DNA of 42,861 nt, from assembly GCA_024400305.1 (NCBI GenBank), contig JAKSMX010000024.1, forward strand, positions 1-42,861. Direction: 5' to 3'. Position numbers and translations under genes: made by a program. Below are positions 7,553 to 15,523 of the stretch, piece by piece. How positions within the stretch are numbered: position 1 is the first letter of the stretch; every line of letters begins with the position of its first letter. The notes under the pieces are model-generated. The model was not told the origin of the DNA. It saw nothing but the letters and a program-made list of their open reading frames with translations, and ran no database searches. Source of the DNA: Bacteroidales bacterium (GTDB taxonomy: Bacteria; Bacteroidota; Bacteroidia; Bacteroidales; F082).

Positions 7553-9403
7553 ATGAGTAACCAGAAAAAACTTTTTGAGGAGTTTCCGCCTGTCTCGACC
7601 GAGCAGTGGGAAGCTGTCATTGAAAAAGACCTCAAAGGAGCCGATTACAACAAGAAACTCGTCTGGAAGACCGCTGAAGGCTTTCAGGTGAGACCTTACT
7701 ATCGCGCGGAGAATCTGAAGGACATCGCATGGACCGACATCAAGCCGGGTGAGTTCCCTTACATCCGCGGCAACAAGCAGCAGGGCAACACATGGCTGAT
7801 TTGCGAAGACATCGTTGTAAAAGATTATCATTCAGCTAATAAGAAGGCTTTGGAAGCCATCGGACGCGGCGCCAACGCTATTACATTCCGCCTCGAGACA
7901 GACAAACCGTATGATGCGGTAGAAATCTCAGGACTGCTCAACGGCATCGACGCCAAGAAGGTGGAAATCAACTTCTACCACAACAAATATCATCTTCCGC
8001 TTCTGGAAATGATGTCGAAGATTCCGGAGATCCACGGCTCGTTGAACTATGACCCGCTCACACGTTACATCCGTCGCGGCACGTGGCTCGTGACAGAGAA
8101 CACCGACATGGAGCTCGCAGCCATCCTCACAAAAGCCGAAATCCCTGGTGTTCAGACGATTGGTGTCAACGCACACGTTTTCACAAACGCCGGCGCGACA
8201 ATCTCGCAGGAGATGGGAATCGCCCTCTCAATCGGTGTCGAATACATCGATCAGATGCTTGCCAAAGGCCTGACAATCGATGAGATAGCACCGAAGATGC
8301 GTTTCAACGTGGCAGTCGGGCAGAACTACTTCATGGAGATGGCGAAGATGCGTGCATACCGTATGCTCTGGGCCGAGATCCTCAAGGCTTACGGCGCGAA
8401 GGAAGAAAACTGCAAGATGCACATTCACGCTTTCAACGCATTGATTAACATGAGCTTGTATGACCCATACGTCAACATGCTCCGCACAACGACAGGCACA
8501 ATGTCGGCAGTTCTCGGCGGTGTTGACTCATTCTCGGTCACTCCGTTCGATGCGACATTCGAGGAGACGACGGAATTTGCCGACCGCATCGCCCGCAACC
8601 AGCAGCTCATCCTCAAAGAGGAAGCACATTTCGACAAGGTCGCTGACCCGGCAGCCGGTTCATATTATATCGAAAACCTCACACAGTCGTTGGAAAACGC
8701 AGCATGGACGCTCTTCAACCAGATTGAAGACGAAGGCGGTTACCTCGCATCAGTGCGCAAAGGCACAATCCAGAACATCGTGAAGGAAAGCGCGGCGAAA
8801 CGCTTCGGCAACCTCGCCACACGCCGCGAGACCATCCTCGGAACAAACCAGTACCCGAACTTCACCGAGACGATGAAATTCAACCCGGCGGAATGGGTGT
8901 TCAAGGCCAACTGCAAACGCGACGAGAAAGCTGACATCGACACCATCGTGACATTCCGCGTGGCACAGCAGTTTGAGGCAATGCGTTATGCAACAGACGT
9001 TTACGCACAGACGAACAAACGTCCTGTCGCATGGATGTTCACCTACGGCAACCTCGCCATGCTGAAGGCACGCGCCAACTTCGCGTCGAACTTCTTCGCA
9101 TGTGCAGGCTTTGAAGTACATGACAATGCAGGTTTCAAGACATTGGAAGCAGGCATCGAGGCGGCACGTCAGGCCAAGCCGGAAATCGTCGTCATCTGCT
9201 CGTCGGATGAGGAATACGGCGAAGGCAATGCGCTCCGCATCTTCAACGAACTCAAGAACGACGCCATCGTCGTCCTCGCAGGCAACCCGGAAGGCACCGC
9301 CGACATCCTCAAGGAAGCCGGCATGGAGTATTTCATCCACGTCAAGAGCAACGTCCTCGAGACATTGCAGAGTTTCCAGAAGAGATTAGGTATAACAAAA
9401 TAA
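7553..9403 (+). CDS. mutA: Methylmalonyl-CoA mutase small (beta) subunit
   Basis: The 616-residue protein is the catalytically silent partner of the adenosylcobalamin-dependent mutase that interconverts succinyl-CoA and (R)-methylmalonyl-CoA in the cytoplasm during propionate formation. The TIM-barrel domain (about 1-450) shows conserved stretches such as [16 protein letters not shown] and [13 protein letters not shown]. The C-terminal flavodoxin-like region (about 480-616) keeps the fold but lacks the DxHxxG cobalamin-ligand motif, as expected for this subunit. Length is typical. mutB starts 14 bases after the stop, so the genes are translated from one message. Both have higher G+C, especially at third positions, than the flanking accessory genes, which fits high expression. 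Confidence 0.95.
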   Translation: MSNQKKLFEEFPPVSTEQWEAVIEKDLKGADYNKKLVWKTAEGFQVRPYYRAENLKDIAWTDIKPGEFPYIRGNKQQGNTWLICEDIVVKDYHSANKKALEAIGRGANAITFRLETDKPYDAVEISGLLNGIDAKKVEINFYHNKYHLPLLEMMSKIPEIHGSLNYDPLTRYIRRGTWLVTENTDMELAAILTKAEIPGVQTIGVNAHVFTNAGATISQEMGIALSIGVEYIDQMLAKGLTIDEIAPKMRFNVAVGQNYFMEMAKMRAYRMLWAEILKAYGAKEENCKMHIHAFNALINMSLYDPYVNMLRTTTGTMSAVLGGVDSFSVTPFDATFEETTEFADRIARNQQLILKEEAHFDKVADPAAGSYYIENLTQSLENAAWTLFNQIEDEGGYLASVRKGTIQNIVKESAAKRFGNLATRRETILGTNQYPNFTETMKFNPAEWVFKANCKRDEKADIDTIVTFRVAQQFEAMRYATDVYAQTNKRPVAWMFTYGNLAMLKARANFASNFFACAGFEVHDNAGFKTLEAGIEAARQAKPEIVVICSSDEEYGEGNALRIFNELKNDAIVVLAGNPEGTADILKEAGMEYFIHVKSNVLETLQSFQKRLGITK

Positions 9404-9416
9404 GAAAGGAGTTAAA

Positions 9417-11549
9417 ATGAAACCAGATTTCAAGAAAATAGACATCAACGCTATACCTGAGTCAAAGACAAAGGCCGACTACAAGGCCGACTGGGAGACC
9501 GTTGAACACATCAACGTGAAGCCGGCATACACCGCCGAAGACCTCGCAGACATGGAGCACCTCAACTACGCAGCAGGCATCGCCCCTTACCTCCGCGGAC
9601 CTTACTCGACCATGTACGTCATGCGTCCCTGGACAGTCCGTCAGTACGCGGGTTTCTCGACAGCCGAGGAGTCGAACGCATTCTACCGCCGCAACATCGC
9701 AGCAGGCCAGAAAGGTCTTTCGGTCGCCTTCGACCTCGCAACACATCGCGGCTACGATGCTGACCACGAGCGCGTCATGGGCGACGTCGGCAAGGCCGGC
9801 GTGAGCATCTGCTCCGTCGAAGACATGAAAGTGCTGTTCGATCAGATTCCTTTGAACAAGATGTCAGTCTCCATGACAATGAACGGCGCGGTGCTGCCAA
9901 TCCTGGCGTTCTACATCGTCGCGGCATTGGAACAGGGCGCAAAATACGAAGAGCTTCAGGGTACGATCCAGAACGACATCCTGAAAGAGTTCATGGTGCG
10001 CAACACATACATCTATCCGCCTGAGTTCTCTATGAGAATAATCGCCGACATCTTCGCGTTCACGTCACAGAACATGCCGAAGTTCAACTCAATATCCATC
10101 TCCGGCTACCACATGCAGGAAGCCGGCGCCACATGCGACATCGAGCTGGCCTATACTCTCGCCGACGGCTGGGACTACCTCCGCACAGGCGTGAAGTCGG
10201 GTCTCGACATCGACGCTTTCGCACCGCGTCTCTCGTTCTTCTGGTGTTCCGGAATGAACCATTTCATGGAGATAGCGAAGATGCGTGCGGCACGTATGCT
10301 TTGGGCTAAGATCGTGAAGACCTTCAACCCGAAGAGCGACAAGTCGCTGGCACTCCGCACACATACACAGACTTCAGGCTGGTCGTTGACCGAACAGGAT
10401 CCGTTCAACAACGTCGCACGCACATGCGTCGAGGCTATGGGCGCGGCACTCGGCCACACACAGTCGCTCCACACCAACGCCCTCGACGAAGCCATCGCGC
10501 TTCCGACCGACTTCTCGGCGCGTATCGCACGTAACACTCAGATTTACATCCAGGAAGAGACCAACATCTGCCGCACCGTTGACCCGTGGGCCGGCTCGTA
10601 TTACATCGAATCGCTGACCAAGGAGATCGCCGACAGGGCGTGGGAGCACATCATGGAAATCGAGGCTATGGGCGGCATGGCGAAAGCCATCGAGACAGGT
10701 CTCCCGAAGATGCGCATCGAAGAGGCTGCGGCACGCAAGCAGGCGAGAATCGACGCCGGCAACGAGACAATCGTGGGCATCAACAAATACCGTCTCGAAC
10801 ATGAAGACGCCATCGACACGTTGGAGGTCGATAACACGGCGGTCCGCGAGTCACAGATCAAGCGTCTGAACGCACTCCGCGCAAGCCGCAACGAGGCCGA
10901 CGTGCAGCGTTGCCTCGAAGCCATCACAGAGGCGGCCCGCACAGGCAACGGCAACCTCCTCGCCCTCGCGATAGAGGCGGCGAAGGTCCGCGCCACATTA
11001 GGCGAGATCTCAATGGCATGCGAGAAGGTCGCAGGTCGTTATAAAGCTGTTATTCGTTCAATATCAGGAGTTTATTCTATGGAAGCAAAAGGTAATGACA
11101 AATTCGCCAAGGCGCAGGCCATGGCCGACGAGTTCGCGAAGATGGAAGGTCGCCGTCCGCGTATCATGATCGCGAAGATGGGTCAGGACGGTCACGACCG
11201 CGGTGCGAAGGTAGTAGCGACAGGTTACGCGGATATAGGCTTCGACGTTGACATGGGACCGTTGTTCCAGACACCGGCCGAGGCAGCACGCCAGGCGGTG
11301 GAGAACGATGTCCACATCCTCGGAGTCTCATCACTCGCGGCAGGTCACAAGACACTCGTCCCGCAGGTCATCGAAGAGTTGGCCAAGCTCGGTCGCCCTG
11401 ACATCATGGTGGTCGTCGGCGGCGTCATCCCTCCGCAGGACTACCAGTTCCTCTACGACGCAGGCGCGGCAGCCATCTTCGGGCCAGGCACGATAGTGTC
11501 GGATTCGGCGATGAAGATGCTCGAACTGCTTATCGAGATGAGGAAATAG
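9417..11549 (+). CDS. mutB: Methylmalonyl-CoA mutase large (alpha) subunit
   Basis: The 710-residue catalytic subunit has an N-terminal CoA and substrate-binding TIM barrel (about 60-560; [62 protein letters not shown]). The C-terminal cobalamin domain (about 575-710) contains the DxHxxG motif as Asp591, His593 and Gly596, His593 being the lower axial ligand of cobalt. Length matches the usual 710-730. It pairs with MutA encoded immediately upstream. A strong terminator follows at 11574-11608, closing the operon. Methylmalonyl-CoA epimerase, the decarboxylase and a MeaB-type chaperone are not in the window. Confidence 0.96.
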   Translation: MKPDFKKIDINAIPESKTKADYKADWETVEHINVKPAYTAEDLADMEHLNYAAGIAPYLRGPYSTMYVMRPWTVRQYAGFSTAEESNAFYRRNIAAGQKGLSVAFDLATHRGYDADHERVMGDVGKAGVSICSVEDMKVLFDQIPLNKMSVSMTMNGAVLPILAFYIVAALEQGAKYEELQGTIQNDILKEFMVRNTYIYPPEFSMRIIADIFAFTSQNMPKFNSISISGYHMQEAGATCDIELAYTLADGWDYLRTGVKSGLDIDAFAPRLSFFWCSGMNHFMEIAKMRAARMLWAKIVKTFNPKSDKSLALRTHTQTSGWSLTEQDPFNNVARTCVEAMGAALGHTQSLHTNALDEAIALPTDFSARIARNTQIYIQEETNICRTVDPWAGSYYIESLTKEIADRAWEHIMEIEAMGGMAKAIETGLPKMRIEEAAARKQARIDAGNETIVGINKYRLEHEDAIDTLEVDNTAVRESQIKRLNALRASRNEADVQRCLEAITEAARTGNGNLLALAIEAAKVRATLGEISMACEKVAGRYKAVIRSISGVYSMEAKGNDKFAKAQAMADEFAKMEGRRPRIMIAKMGQDGHDRGAKVVATGYADIGFDVDMGPLFQTPAEAARQAVENDVHILGVSSLAAGHKTLVPQVIEELAKLGRPDIMVVVGGVIPPQDYQFLYDAGAAAIFGPGTIVSDSAMKMLELLIEMRK

Positions 11550-11573
11550 TTAAGAGATAAGAGAGTAGAGTTA

Positions 11574-11608
11574 AGAGAGGCTGGCGCAAGATGCCGGCCT
11601 CTCTTTTT
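11574..11608 (+). terminator. Intrinsic terminator of mutAB
   Basis: A 12-bp stem (agagaggctggc, 11574-11585, with gccggcctctct, 11593-11604, one G-U pair) and a 7-base loop are followed by TTTTT. It lies 25 bases after the mutB stop. Confidence 0.9.
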
Positions 11609-11664
11609 ATGTGATATAAAGCATAAAATCATATTAATTTTATGTGATATATTAAATAAAATAC

Positions 11665-11672
11665 TATTTTTG
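11665..11672 (+). promoter_or_regulatory. -7 promoter box for the AAA_14 ATPase gene
   Basis: TATTTTTG lies only 13 bases before the ATG at 11686, implying a 5' UTR of roughly 6-10 bases. A 14-bp direct repeat (ttttatgtgatata) at 11605-11618 and 11638-11651 sits just upstream and could be a regulatory site. Confidence 0.55.
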
Positions 11673-11685
11673 CAAAAATTTTGAT

Positions 11686-12969
11686 ATGGATATAAATTTA
11701 ATAAAACAAGTTGTCGTCACAAACAGAAATCTATTGTCATCAATTGATTTGGTACGAAGGGATGCCGATTTAGATGACAACATCAATTATGTTTTCACAG
11801 GTGTGCGTCAGTCTGGCAAATCGTACTTGATGTTCCAGCAGATTCAGACATTATTGGCAAAAGGCATCACGTTGGACCAGATTTTATACGTGAATTTTGA
11901 TGACGAACGTCTGGTAGGATTTACTTCTGCAGACTTTGATTTGATTTTGCAGGCTCATTATCAACTATCTGATTCAAAACCAATTATATTCTTGGATGAA
12001 CTTCAAAATATTAAAGATTGGGAAAGATTTGCCCGCCGCATAGCCAACGAAAAATACAGAGTATTAATAACAGGAAGCAACGCAAAAATGTTGAGTTCGG
12101 AATTTGCCACCATTTTAGGCGGCCGGTATGTGATGAAAAATGTATATCCATATTCGTTTGCGGAATTTCTTAAGGCAAAAGATTTTTTGTTCAGCGACAA
12201 CTGGCAGTTTGATATTAATTGCATAAATCAGGTGAAACGTTTGTTCTCGGATTATTTCTACTACGGCGGTTTTCCTGAATTGGTAAACATCAGGCAGAAA
12301 AGGCTATGGCTCTCGTCTTTATTCAAGAAAATGTTGCTTGGTGATGTCATTGCACGGAACGGTGTGAAAAACGTCAATGCGTTGACATTTCTCTCCAAAA
12401 AGTTGGCCGAAAGTGTAAGACAACCTATATCATATAACCGTTTGGCCAATTTAGTCTCATCATTGGGAGAAAAAGTTCAGACCGGCACAATGATTGATTA
12501 TGTTCGTCATTTGAAAGATGCCTGCATTATTTTTGAAGTTAAAAACATAGCTTCGCAATTAGTTGAAAAGGAAGGAAATAAGAAATATTATTATTGTGAT
12601 AATGGAATTTTGAACCTTTTTCTGATGAATGCGGAGACGGCTTTGCTGGAAAATCTTGTCGCTACAGAATTGAAACGACGCTACGATGACGGCATATATT
12701 TTTACAATGACAAAATAGAAGTTGATTTTGTCATTCCTGAAATCGGACAAGCCATACAGGTTTGCTATAGCCTGGGTGACGAATTTAGCGAGACCTATAA
12801 ACGAGAGACACAGGCTTTGCTGAAAATAAGCAAACGTCTGCAATACAACAACTTGACAATTATTACATACGACGAGGAAGAACGGCAAGTTGACATCGGC
12901 GGGAAATCCATATCCATAATTCCAATTTGGAAATGGATATTGTTTGAATCAAAGGTACACGGCTCATGA
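11686..12969 (+). CDS. AAA_14 / DUF4143 ATPase of unknown role
   Basis: The 427-residue protein belongs to the common AAA_14 plus DUF4143 family of bacterial and archaeal P-loop ATPases. Walker A is GVRQSGKS at 39-46, Walker B IIFLDELQN at about 100-108, and the sensor-1 type VLITGSNAKML at about 125-135. The C-terminal DUF4143 part (about 190-400) has a PD-(D/E)xK-like look (NDKIEVDFVIPEIGQAIQVCYSL), as in other members. These proteins are frequent in accessory regions and are thought to act on DNA or in conflict systems, but no biochemical role is settled. It stands alone with its own promoter and a very short leader. Its A+T-rich codon use contrasts with mutAB, consistent with acquisition. 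Confidence 0.85.
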   Translation: MDINLIKQVVVTNRNLLSSIDLVRRDADLDDNINYVFTGVRQSGKSYLMFQQIQTLLAKGITLDQILYVNFDDERLVGFTSADFDLILQAHYQLSDSKPIIFLDELQNIKDWERFARRIANEKYRVLITGSNAKMLSSEFATILGGRYVMKNVYPYSFAEFLKAKDFLFSDNWQFDINCINQVKRLFSDYFYYGGFPELVNIRQKRLWLSSLFKKMLLGDVIARNGVKNVNALTFLSKKLAESVRQPISYNRLANLVSSLGEKVQTGTMIDYVRHLKDACIIFEVKNIASQLVEKEGNKKYYYCDNGILNLFLMNAETALLENLVATELKRRYDDGIYFYNDKIEVDFVIPEIGQAIQVCYSLGDEFSETYKRETQALLKISKRLQYNNLTIITYDEEERQVDIGGKSISIIPIWKWILFESKVHGS

Positions 12970-13042
12970 CCCTGTGGCACGAGATAGTCGATGTGCGCCT
13001 TGGAAGATAGAGGTTGTACAATTTTAACCTATACGCCACCTC

Positions 13043-13312
13043 TTAATTCTCGAAATTCCTGAACAAGTCGTTGTAGTACAGGTTCATGGGGTTTAAAATA
13101 AAATCCCAATCCTGTCCCCAGACAACATTGCCACACTCAACCCGAAACTCCTTGAAACGTTCGGGATTGTAATATTCATCATAGACTTTGTTCGGGCATT
13201 TTATAAAGAAAGGTTCAAAATCGACATCGTTACATGTGCCATCGACAAATGTAATCCTTAATGTGTAACCTTCAACGTATTGTGCGTCAATAACTTTAAA
13301 CTTATCAATCAT
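13043..13312 (-). CDS. DUF2442 domain protein
   Basis: The 89-residue acidic protein matches the DUF2442 pattern: a short beta-rich N-terminus (VIDAQYVEGYTLRITFVDGTCNDVDFEPFF) followed by the family-type region (FKEFRVECGNVVWGQDWDFILNPMNLYYN). It starts inside the stop codon of the upstream DUF4160 gene (TAATG overlap), so the two are translationally coupled. DUF4160-DUF2442 pairs recur in bacterial genomes and have been suggested to be toxin-antitoxin-like; the present sequence does not test that. By size and order it would be the antitoxin candidate. Confidence 0.72.
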   Translation of the reverse strand: MIDKFKVIDAQYVEGYTLRITFVDGTCNDVDFEPFFIKCPNKVYDEYYNPERFKEFRVECGNVVWGQDWDFILNPMNLYYNDLFRNFEN

Positions 13313-13614
13313 TATACCCTTTTGTTTATTTTTTCACAAGAAACCTTTTCTTTCAGAACAAAAACCTTATACCATTTCATGGCAATTTCCACCGCATATT
13401 TTTTAACAAAGTCAGAAGCATCTTTAAATTTTGCCGGAGGAAGATTTTCCACACCTTTGCTGTTTCGAGTCTTTATTTCCTTTACCTTACCATCTTCAAA
13501 GATGATGTCAAAAATTGTTTCATAATCTCCATATCTTGCGTGAACATGAACAGGCTCGTGTTCACTTGAATAGAATAAGAAAACTATTCCAAAGTAATCA
13601 TAAATCTTGGGCAT
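13312..13614 (-). CDS. DUF4160 domain protein
   Basis: The 100-residue product has the DUF4160 signature: MPKIYDYFGIVFLFYSSEHEPVHVHARYGDYET, with the conserved EHEPxHVHA core near residues 19-27, then a basic C-terminal half (FVKKYAVEIAMKWYKVF). The chosen start at 13614 gives the canonical MPKI.. N-terminus; an in-frame Met nine codons earlier overlaps the leader. It forms a two-gene unit with the DUF2442 gene. Function unknown; the His-rich core suggests metal or nucleotide handling, but this is speculation. Confidence 0.75.
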   Translation of the reverse strand: MPKIYDYFGIVFLFYSSEHEPVHVHARYGDYETIFDIIFEDGKVKEIKTRNSKGVENLPPAKFKDASDFVKKYAVEIAMKWYKVFVLKEKVSCEKINKRV

Positions 13615-13638
13615 AAAAAAACGTTTAAAAACAAAGCG

Positions 13639-13646
13639 CAAAGATA
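13639..13646 (-). promoter_or_regulatory. -7 promoter box for DUF4160-DUF2442
   Basis: The minus strand reads TATCTTTG, about 25 bases upstream of the preferred ATG at 13614. Confidence 0.55.
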
Positions 13647-13647
13647 A

Positions 13648-14149
13648 TATGGTTTTTGCCTTTTGTCAATGTTTTGGAAAAATAATTTTCAAGTTTTACA
13701 AATATACAACCATGCAAATACCATCAGATTACATAAATCCGCTTTAATATTTTGATTAATTTTGTTTTTAAAATTTGTGTATATCATTGATTTTTAATAA
13801 TTTTAAATGTAAAAAACAATCAAAAGTCAGATACGCCCTGAATTAATTTCGCCAAGGGGTAGTTTGCAGTTTTTTTGAAGACCACATTGATATTCTCTCT
13901 TTGAGATATATTAATAAACCGAGATGAATAAGATGACAATAATTTGCAAAATCGGAGGGAAACTTTTTAAGACGGAGATATGAGTGGTTTTAATTGATAG
14001 ATATATAACAAAACTTGTTATAACAAAGTGCTGGATGACTTCCTCAATCTGGTTTTGATGGCGAAATGGATACACAATCAGCGCAAAGACTAAAAATCAG
14101 GACGGGTTCAACATCCATCCTGATTTTGTCAAAAAAGTATGGGTTATTA
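13648..14149. other. Gene-poor AT-rich stretch with a possible gene tail
   Basis: No convincing gene is seen in these 500 bases. A plus-strand frame from about 14024 to 14093 reads VLDDFLNLVLMAKWIHNQRKD then a stop, and looks protein-like, but it is preceded by a stop with no ATG and is directly followed by the hairpin at 14093-14127. It may be the 3' remnant of a deleted plus-strand gene. The rest is AT-rich sequence without recognised motifs. Confidence 0.35.
14093..14127 (-). terminator. Bidirectional intrinsic terminator
   Basis: A perfect 10-bp stem (aaaatcagga, 14093-14102, with tcctgatttt, 14118-14127) has A/T-rich flanks on both sides, so it can stop transcription of the minus-strand small-protein operon 22 bases after its last stop codon and also any plus-strand transcript. 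Confidence 0.8.
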
Positions 14150-14341
14150 TTAACCCAGACCACCTATAAATCCAAGCACAAAAGCTACTGCAAAACCAAT
14201 CCAAGCGAACTTTGAACAATCCTTGGCTTTTGTTATGTTATCATCTTTGATAATAAAATAACATACCCAGCCAACAATTGGGATTAAGAATGAAATAATT
14301 TTGAGACCTATTGGTGCTCCTTCCTCTTCATAGTTTGACAT
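14150..14341 (-). CDS. Small two-helix membrane protein (last gene of the operon)
   Basis: The 63-residue product has a short acidic N-terminus (MSNYEEEGAPIG), a first hydrophobic helix (LKIISFLIPIVGWVCYFII), a polar loop rich in Lys/Asp (KDDNITKAKDCSKF) and a second helix (AWIGFAVAFVLGFIGGLG). I do not recognise a family; small phage or immunity-type membrane proteins can look similar. Its start lies 8 bases after a 29-bp leader that also precedes the unrelated first gene of the operon. The terminator at 14093-14127 follows the stop. It is likely inner-membrane; role unknown. Confidence 0.65.
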   Translation of the reverse strand: MSNYEEEGAPIGLKIISFLIPIVGWVCYFIIKDDNITKAKDCSKFAWIGFAVAFVLGFIGGLG

Positions 14342-14348
14342 AACATAA

Positions 14349-14377
14349 TCCCTGTTTTCGTGTCGGGCACAACTTTT
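14349..14377 (-). repeat. 29-bp leader repeat, copy A
   Basis: The plus strand reads tccctgttttcg, then tgtcgggcacaactttt. It is identical to the copy at 15139-15167. It ends 7 bases upstream of the ATG at 14341, so on the minus strand it forms the 5' leader of that gene. Confidence 0.9.
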
Positions 14378-14413
14378 AATTTTGTTAAAAATATTACTAA
14401 TTGAAAAACGTTA

Positions 14414-14875
14414 TTAATCATCGAGTCCGTATTTTCGGAAAGCTCCGTCCCATTCGTATTGCGGCACAATACGTGCTATTATGGCCGTTGACCACACACC
14501 AGCGGAATCTTGTGTAAACATGGTTCCATTTGGAAATATCACGAAACTATCTGGAGAATATAAAACAGGTTCTGACGGTATTGCGTCGTATCCAAATAAA
14601 TAGGTTGTGCAATTTCCCCACATATCGTATTCGTTTCGAACATTAACGGATTGTACAACCCTTACATAGCCAACAGAACTATGATAATAATCAACAACAA
14701 AAATCCCTGTATTGTCTGTTAATGTCACCATTAATCCTGTATAGTTAACACCAAAAGCATTCCATGATATTTCACTAACAACATTTATTTGTTGTGCATT
14801 TGCACAAATCGATGAAACGAATAGCATTATACATAATGTTATTCGTTTTTTTGTTATATTTATAAAAGGAATCAT
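14414..14875 (-). CDS. Small secreted protein of unknown function
   Basis: The 153-residue product has a basic n-region and a hydrophobic core (MIPFINITKKRITLCIMLFVSSICANA) typical of a signal peptide cut near residue 27. The mature part is about 125 residues, beta-rich, with many aromatic and polar residues (VDYYHSSVGYVRVVQS, YEWDGAFRKYGLDD at the end). No catalytic motif or lipobox is visible, and I recognise no family. It starts 10 bases after the stop of the small membrane gene at 14886 and 36 bases separate its own stop from the leader repeat of the next gene, so it is the middle gene of a three-gene operon. Likely periplasmic or exported. Confidence 0.6.
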   Translation of the reverse strand: MIPFINITKKRITLCIMLFVSSICANAQQINVVSEISWNAFGVNYTGLMVTLTDNTGIFVVDYYHSSVGYVRVVQSVNVRNEYDMWGNCTTYLFGYDAIPSEPVLYSPDSFVIFPNGTMFTQDSAGVWSTAIIARIVPQYEWDGAFRKYGLDD

Positions 14876-14885
14876 AATTGTAGTT

Positions 14886-15131
14886 TTATGATAGTAATCC
14901 TATAACTAGCAATATAATTTCAATAATTCCTAAAACAATACAACTTCCACCGAACCACTCGCCAAAATCATTTGAATCGTCAATCAATTTTGCCACACCG
15001 GCGACCACAAGTGAAATAATCCCAACTTCTAATGCTGCCGAAATAAGCCATACAATAAAACTAAATGATTCTTCAGGATACTTCGATCCAAGTCGGAATA
15101 ATTGATAAAAAATTATCGACCACTTACCCAT
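14886..15131 (-). CDS. Small membrane protein (first gene of the operon)
   Basis: With the start at 15131 the product is 81 residues (MGKWSIIFYQLFRLGSKYPE..) with two predicted membrane segments (about residues 24-43, SFIVWLISAALEVGIISLVV, and about 62-80, CIVLGIIEIILLVIGLLS) around an acidic loop (DDSNDFGEWFGG). A longer frame reaches back to 15185 but would run through the 29-bp leader repeat that also precedes another gene, so the later start is chosen. No family recognised. The gene follows the structured RNA at 15209-15407 and its promoter. Membrane location is supported by composition; function unknown. Confidence 0.6.
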   Translation of the reverse strand: MGKWSIIFYQLFRLGSKYPEESFSFIVWLISAALEVGIISLVVAGVAKLIDDSNDFGEWFGGSCIVLGIIEIILLVIGLLS

Positions 15132-15138
15132 AATAATG

Positions 15139-15167
15139 TCCCTGTTTTCGTGTCGGGCACAACTTTT
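15139..15167 (-). repeat. 29-bp leader repeat, copy B
   Basis: Exact copy of 14349-14377, 790 bases away, ending 7 bases before the ATG at 15131. The two downstream proteins are not obviously homologous, so the leader has been conserved or copied independently of the coding regions. Confidence 0.9.
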
Positions 15168-15208
15168 TTGTCCTTCCAGCTCCAAAAAGAAAATTGATAA
15201 ATAAAAGA

Positions 15209-15407
15209 AGCGTGGAACTGTATATCTCTGTCGCTAATGAAGGTCGTAGGAAAACCCAAGGTAGGAAAAGAGTAAGCAGTCCACGCATTACGCGCGAACC
15301 ATTACACTGACTTTCGCTACCTTAATAATGAAAATTTCCTACGTTTTCATTAGCAAGTCAAGCATAACGCTTCGTTAATTTTGCTATAGGTTTAAACACT
15401 TAAACCT
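15209..15407 (-). ncRNA. Putative structured leader RNA or small RNA
   Basis: On the minus strand, just after a -7 box, several helices can be drawn by eye: a hairpin 15407-15400/15395-15388; a 5-bp hairpin TAACG/CGTTA at 15377-15365; a long rod made of 15354-15346 with 15241-15233 (9 bp), 15343-15335 with 15253-15245 (9 bp) and 15323-15311 with 15270-15258 (12 of 13 pairs). A competing or pseudoknotted helix joins GCGTGGACTG at 15286-15277 with CAGTTCCACGC at 15219-15209, which is followed by TTCTTTTATTT, like a terminator. It does not match the tmRNA, RNase P, 6S or riboswitch consensus features I know. It may be a regulatory leader of the 14150-15131 operon, a stand-alone RNA, or a MITE-like inverted repeat. 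The rest of 15186-15523 is AT-rich without a gene. Confidence 0.5.
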
Positions 15408-15411
15408 GCGG

Positions 15412-15419
15412 CAAAATTA
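15412..15419 (-). promoter_or_regulatory. -7 promoter box for the structured RNA and small-protein operon
   Basis: The minus strand reads TAATTTTG, placing a transcription start about 4-7 bases downstream, immediately ahead of the first hairpin. A plus-strand TAATTTTG at 15376-15383 also exists, but no plus-strand gene follows it. Confidence 0.55.
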
Positions 15420-15523
15420 CAAATAATTTTGAAAATAAAATAAAAAATTATTGCTGTCCGGTAAAAATTTTTTAGGGCAAAAAAGAAACGTCGGTCTCTC
15501 TTGTTTTTATTGGTTTGCGAGTC

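Noticed and set aside
8750-10802. Long open frames on the minus strand inside mutA and mutB (for example 8750-9340 and 10374-10802)
   Set aside because: They are antisense to highly conserved enzymes with G+C-rich third positions, which keep the opposite strand open; no start context or family resemblance.
13932-13991. Short plus-strand frame MNKMTIICKIGGKLFKTEI
   Set aside because: Nineteen codons, no promoter box or conserved context; cannot be distinguished from chance.
14349-14377. 29-bp repeat as an integron attC site
   Set aside because: The paired RYYYAAC/GTTRRRY core sites are not both present and no integrase is seen in the window.
15131-15185. Upstream start for the small membrane gene (MELEGQKSC..)
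   Set aside because: It would translate the 29-bp leader, which is also present as non-initiating sequence before another gene; the start at 15131 fits both copies.
15209-15407. Assignment of the structured RNA as tmRNA, RNase P RNA, 6S RNA or a retron msr-msd
   Set aside because: No tag-peptide frame or tRNA-like end, no RNase P core motifs, 5' and 3' ends do not pair as in 6S, and no reverse transcriptase gene is nearby.
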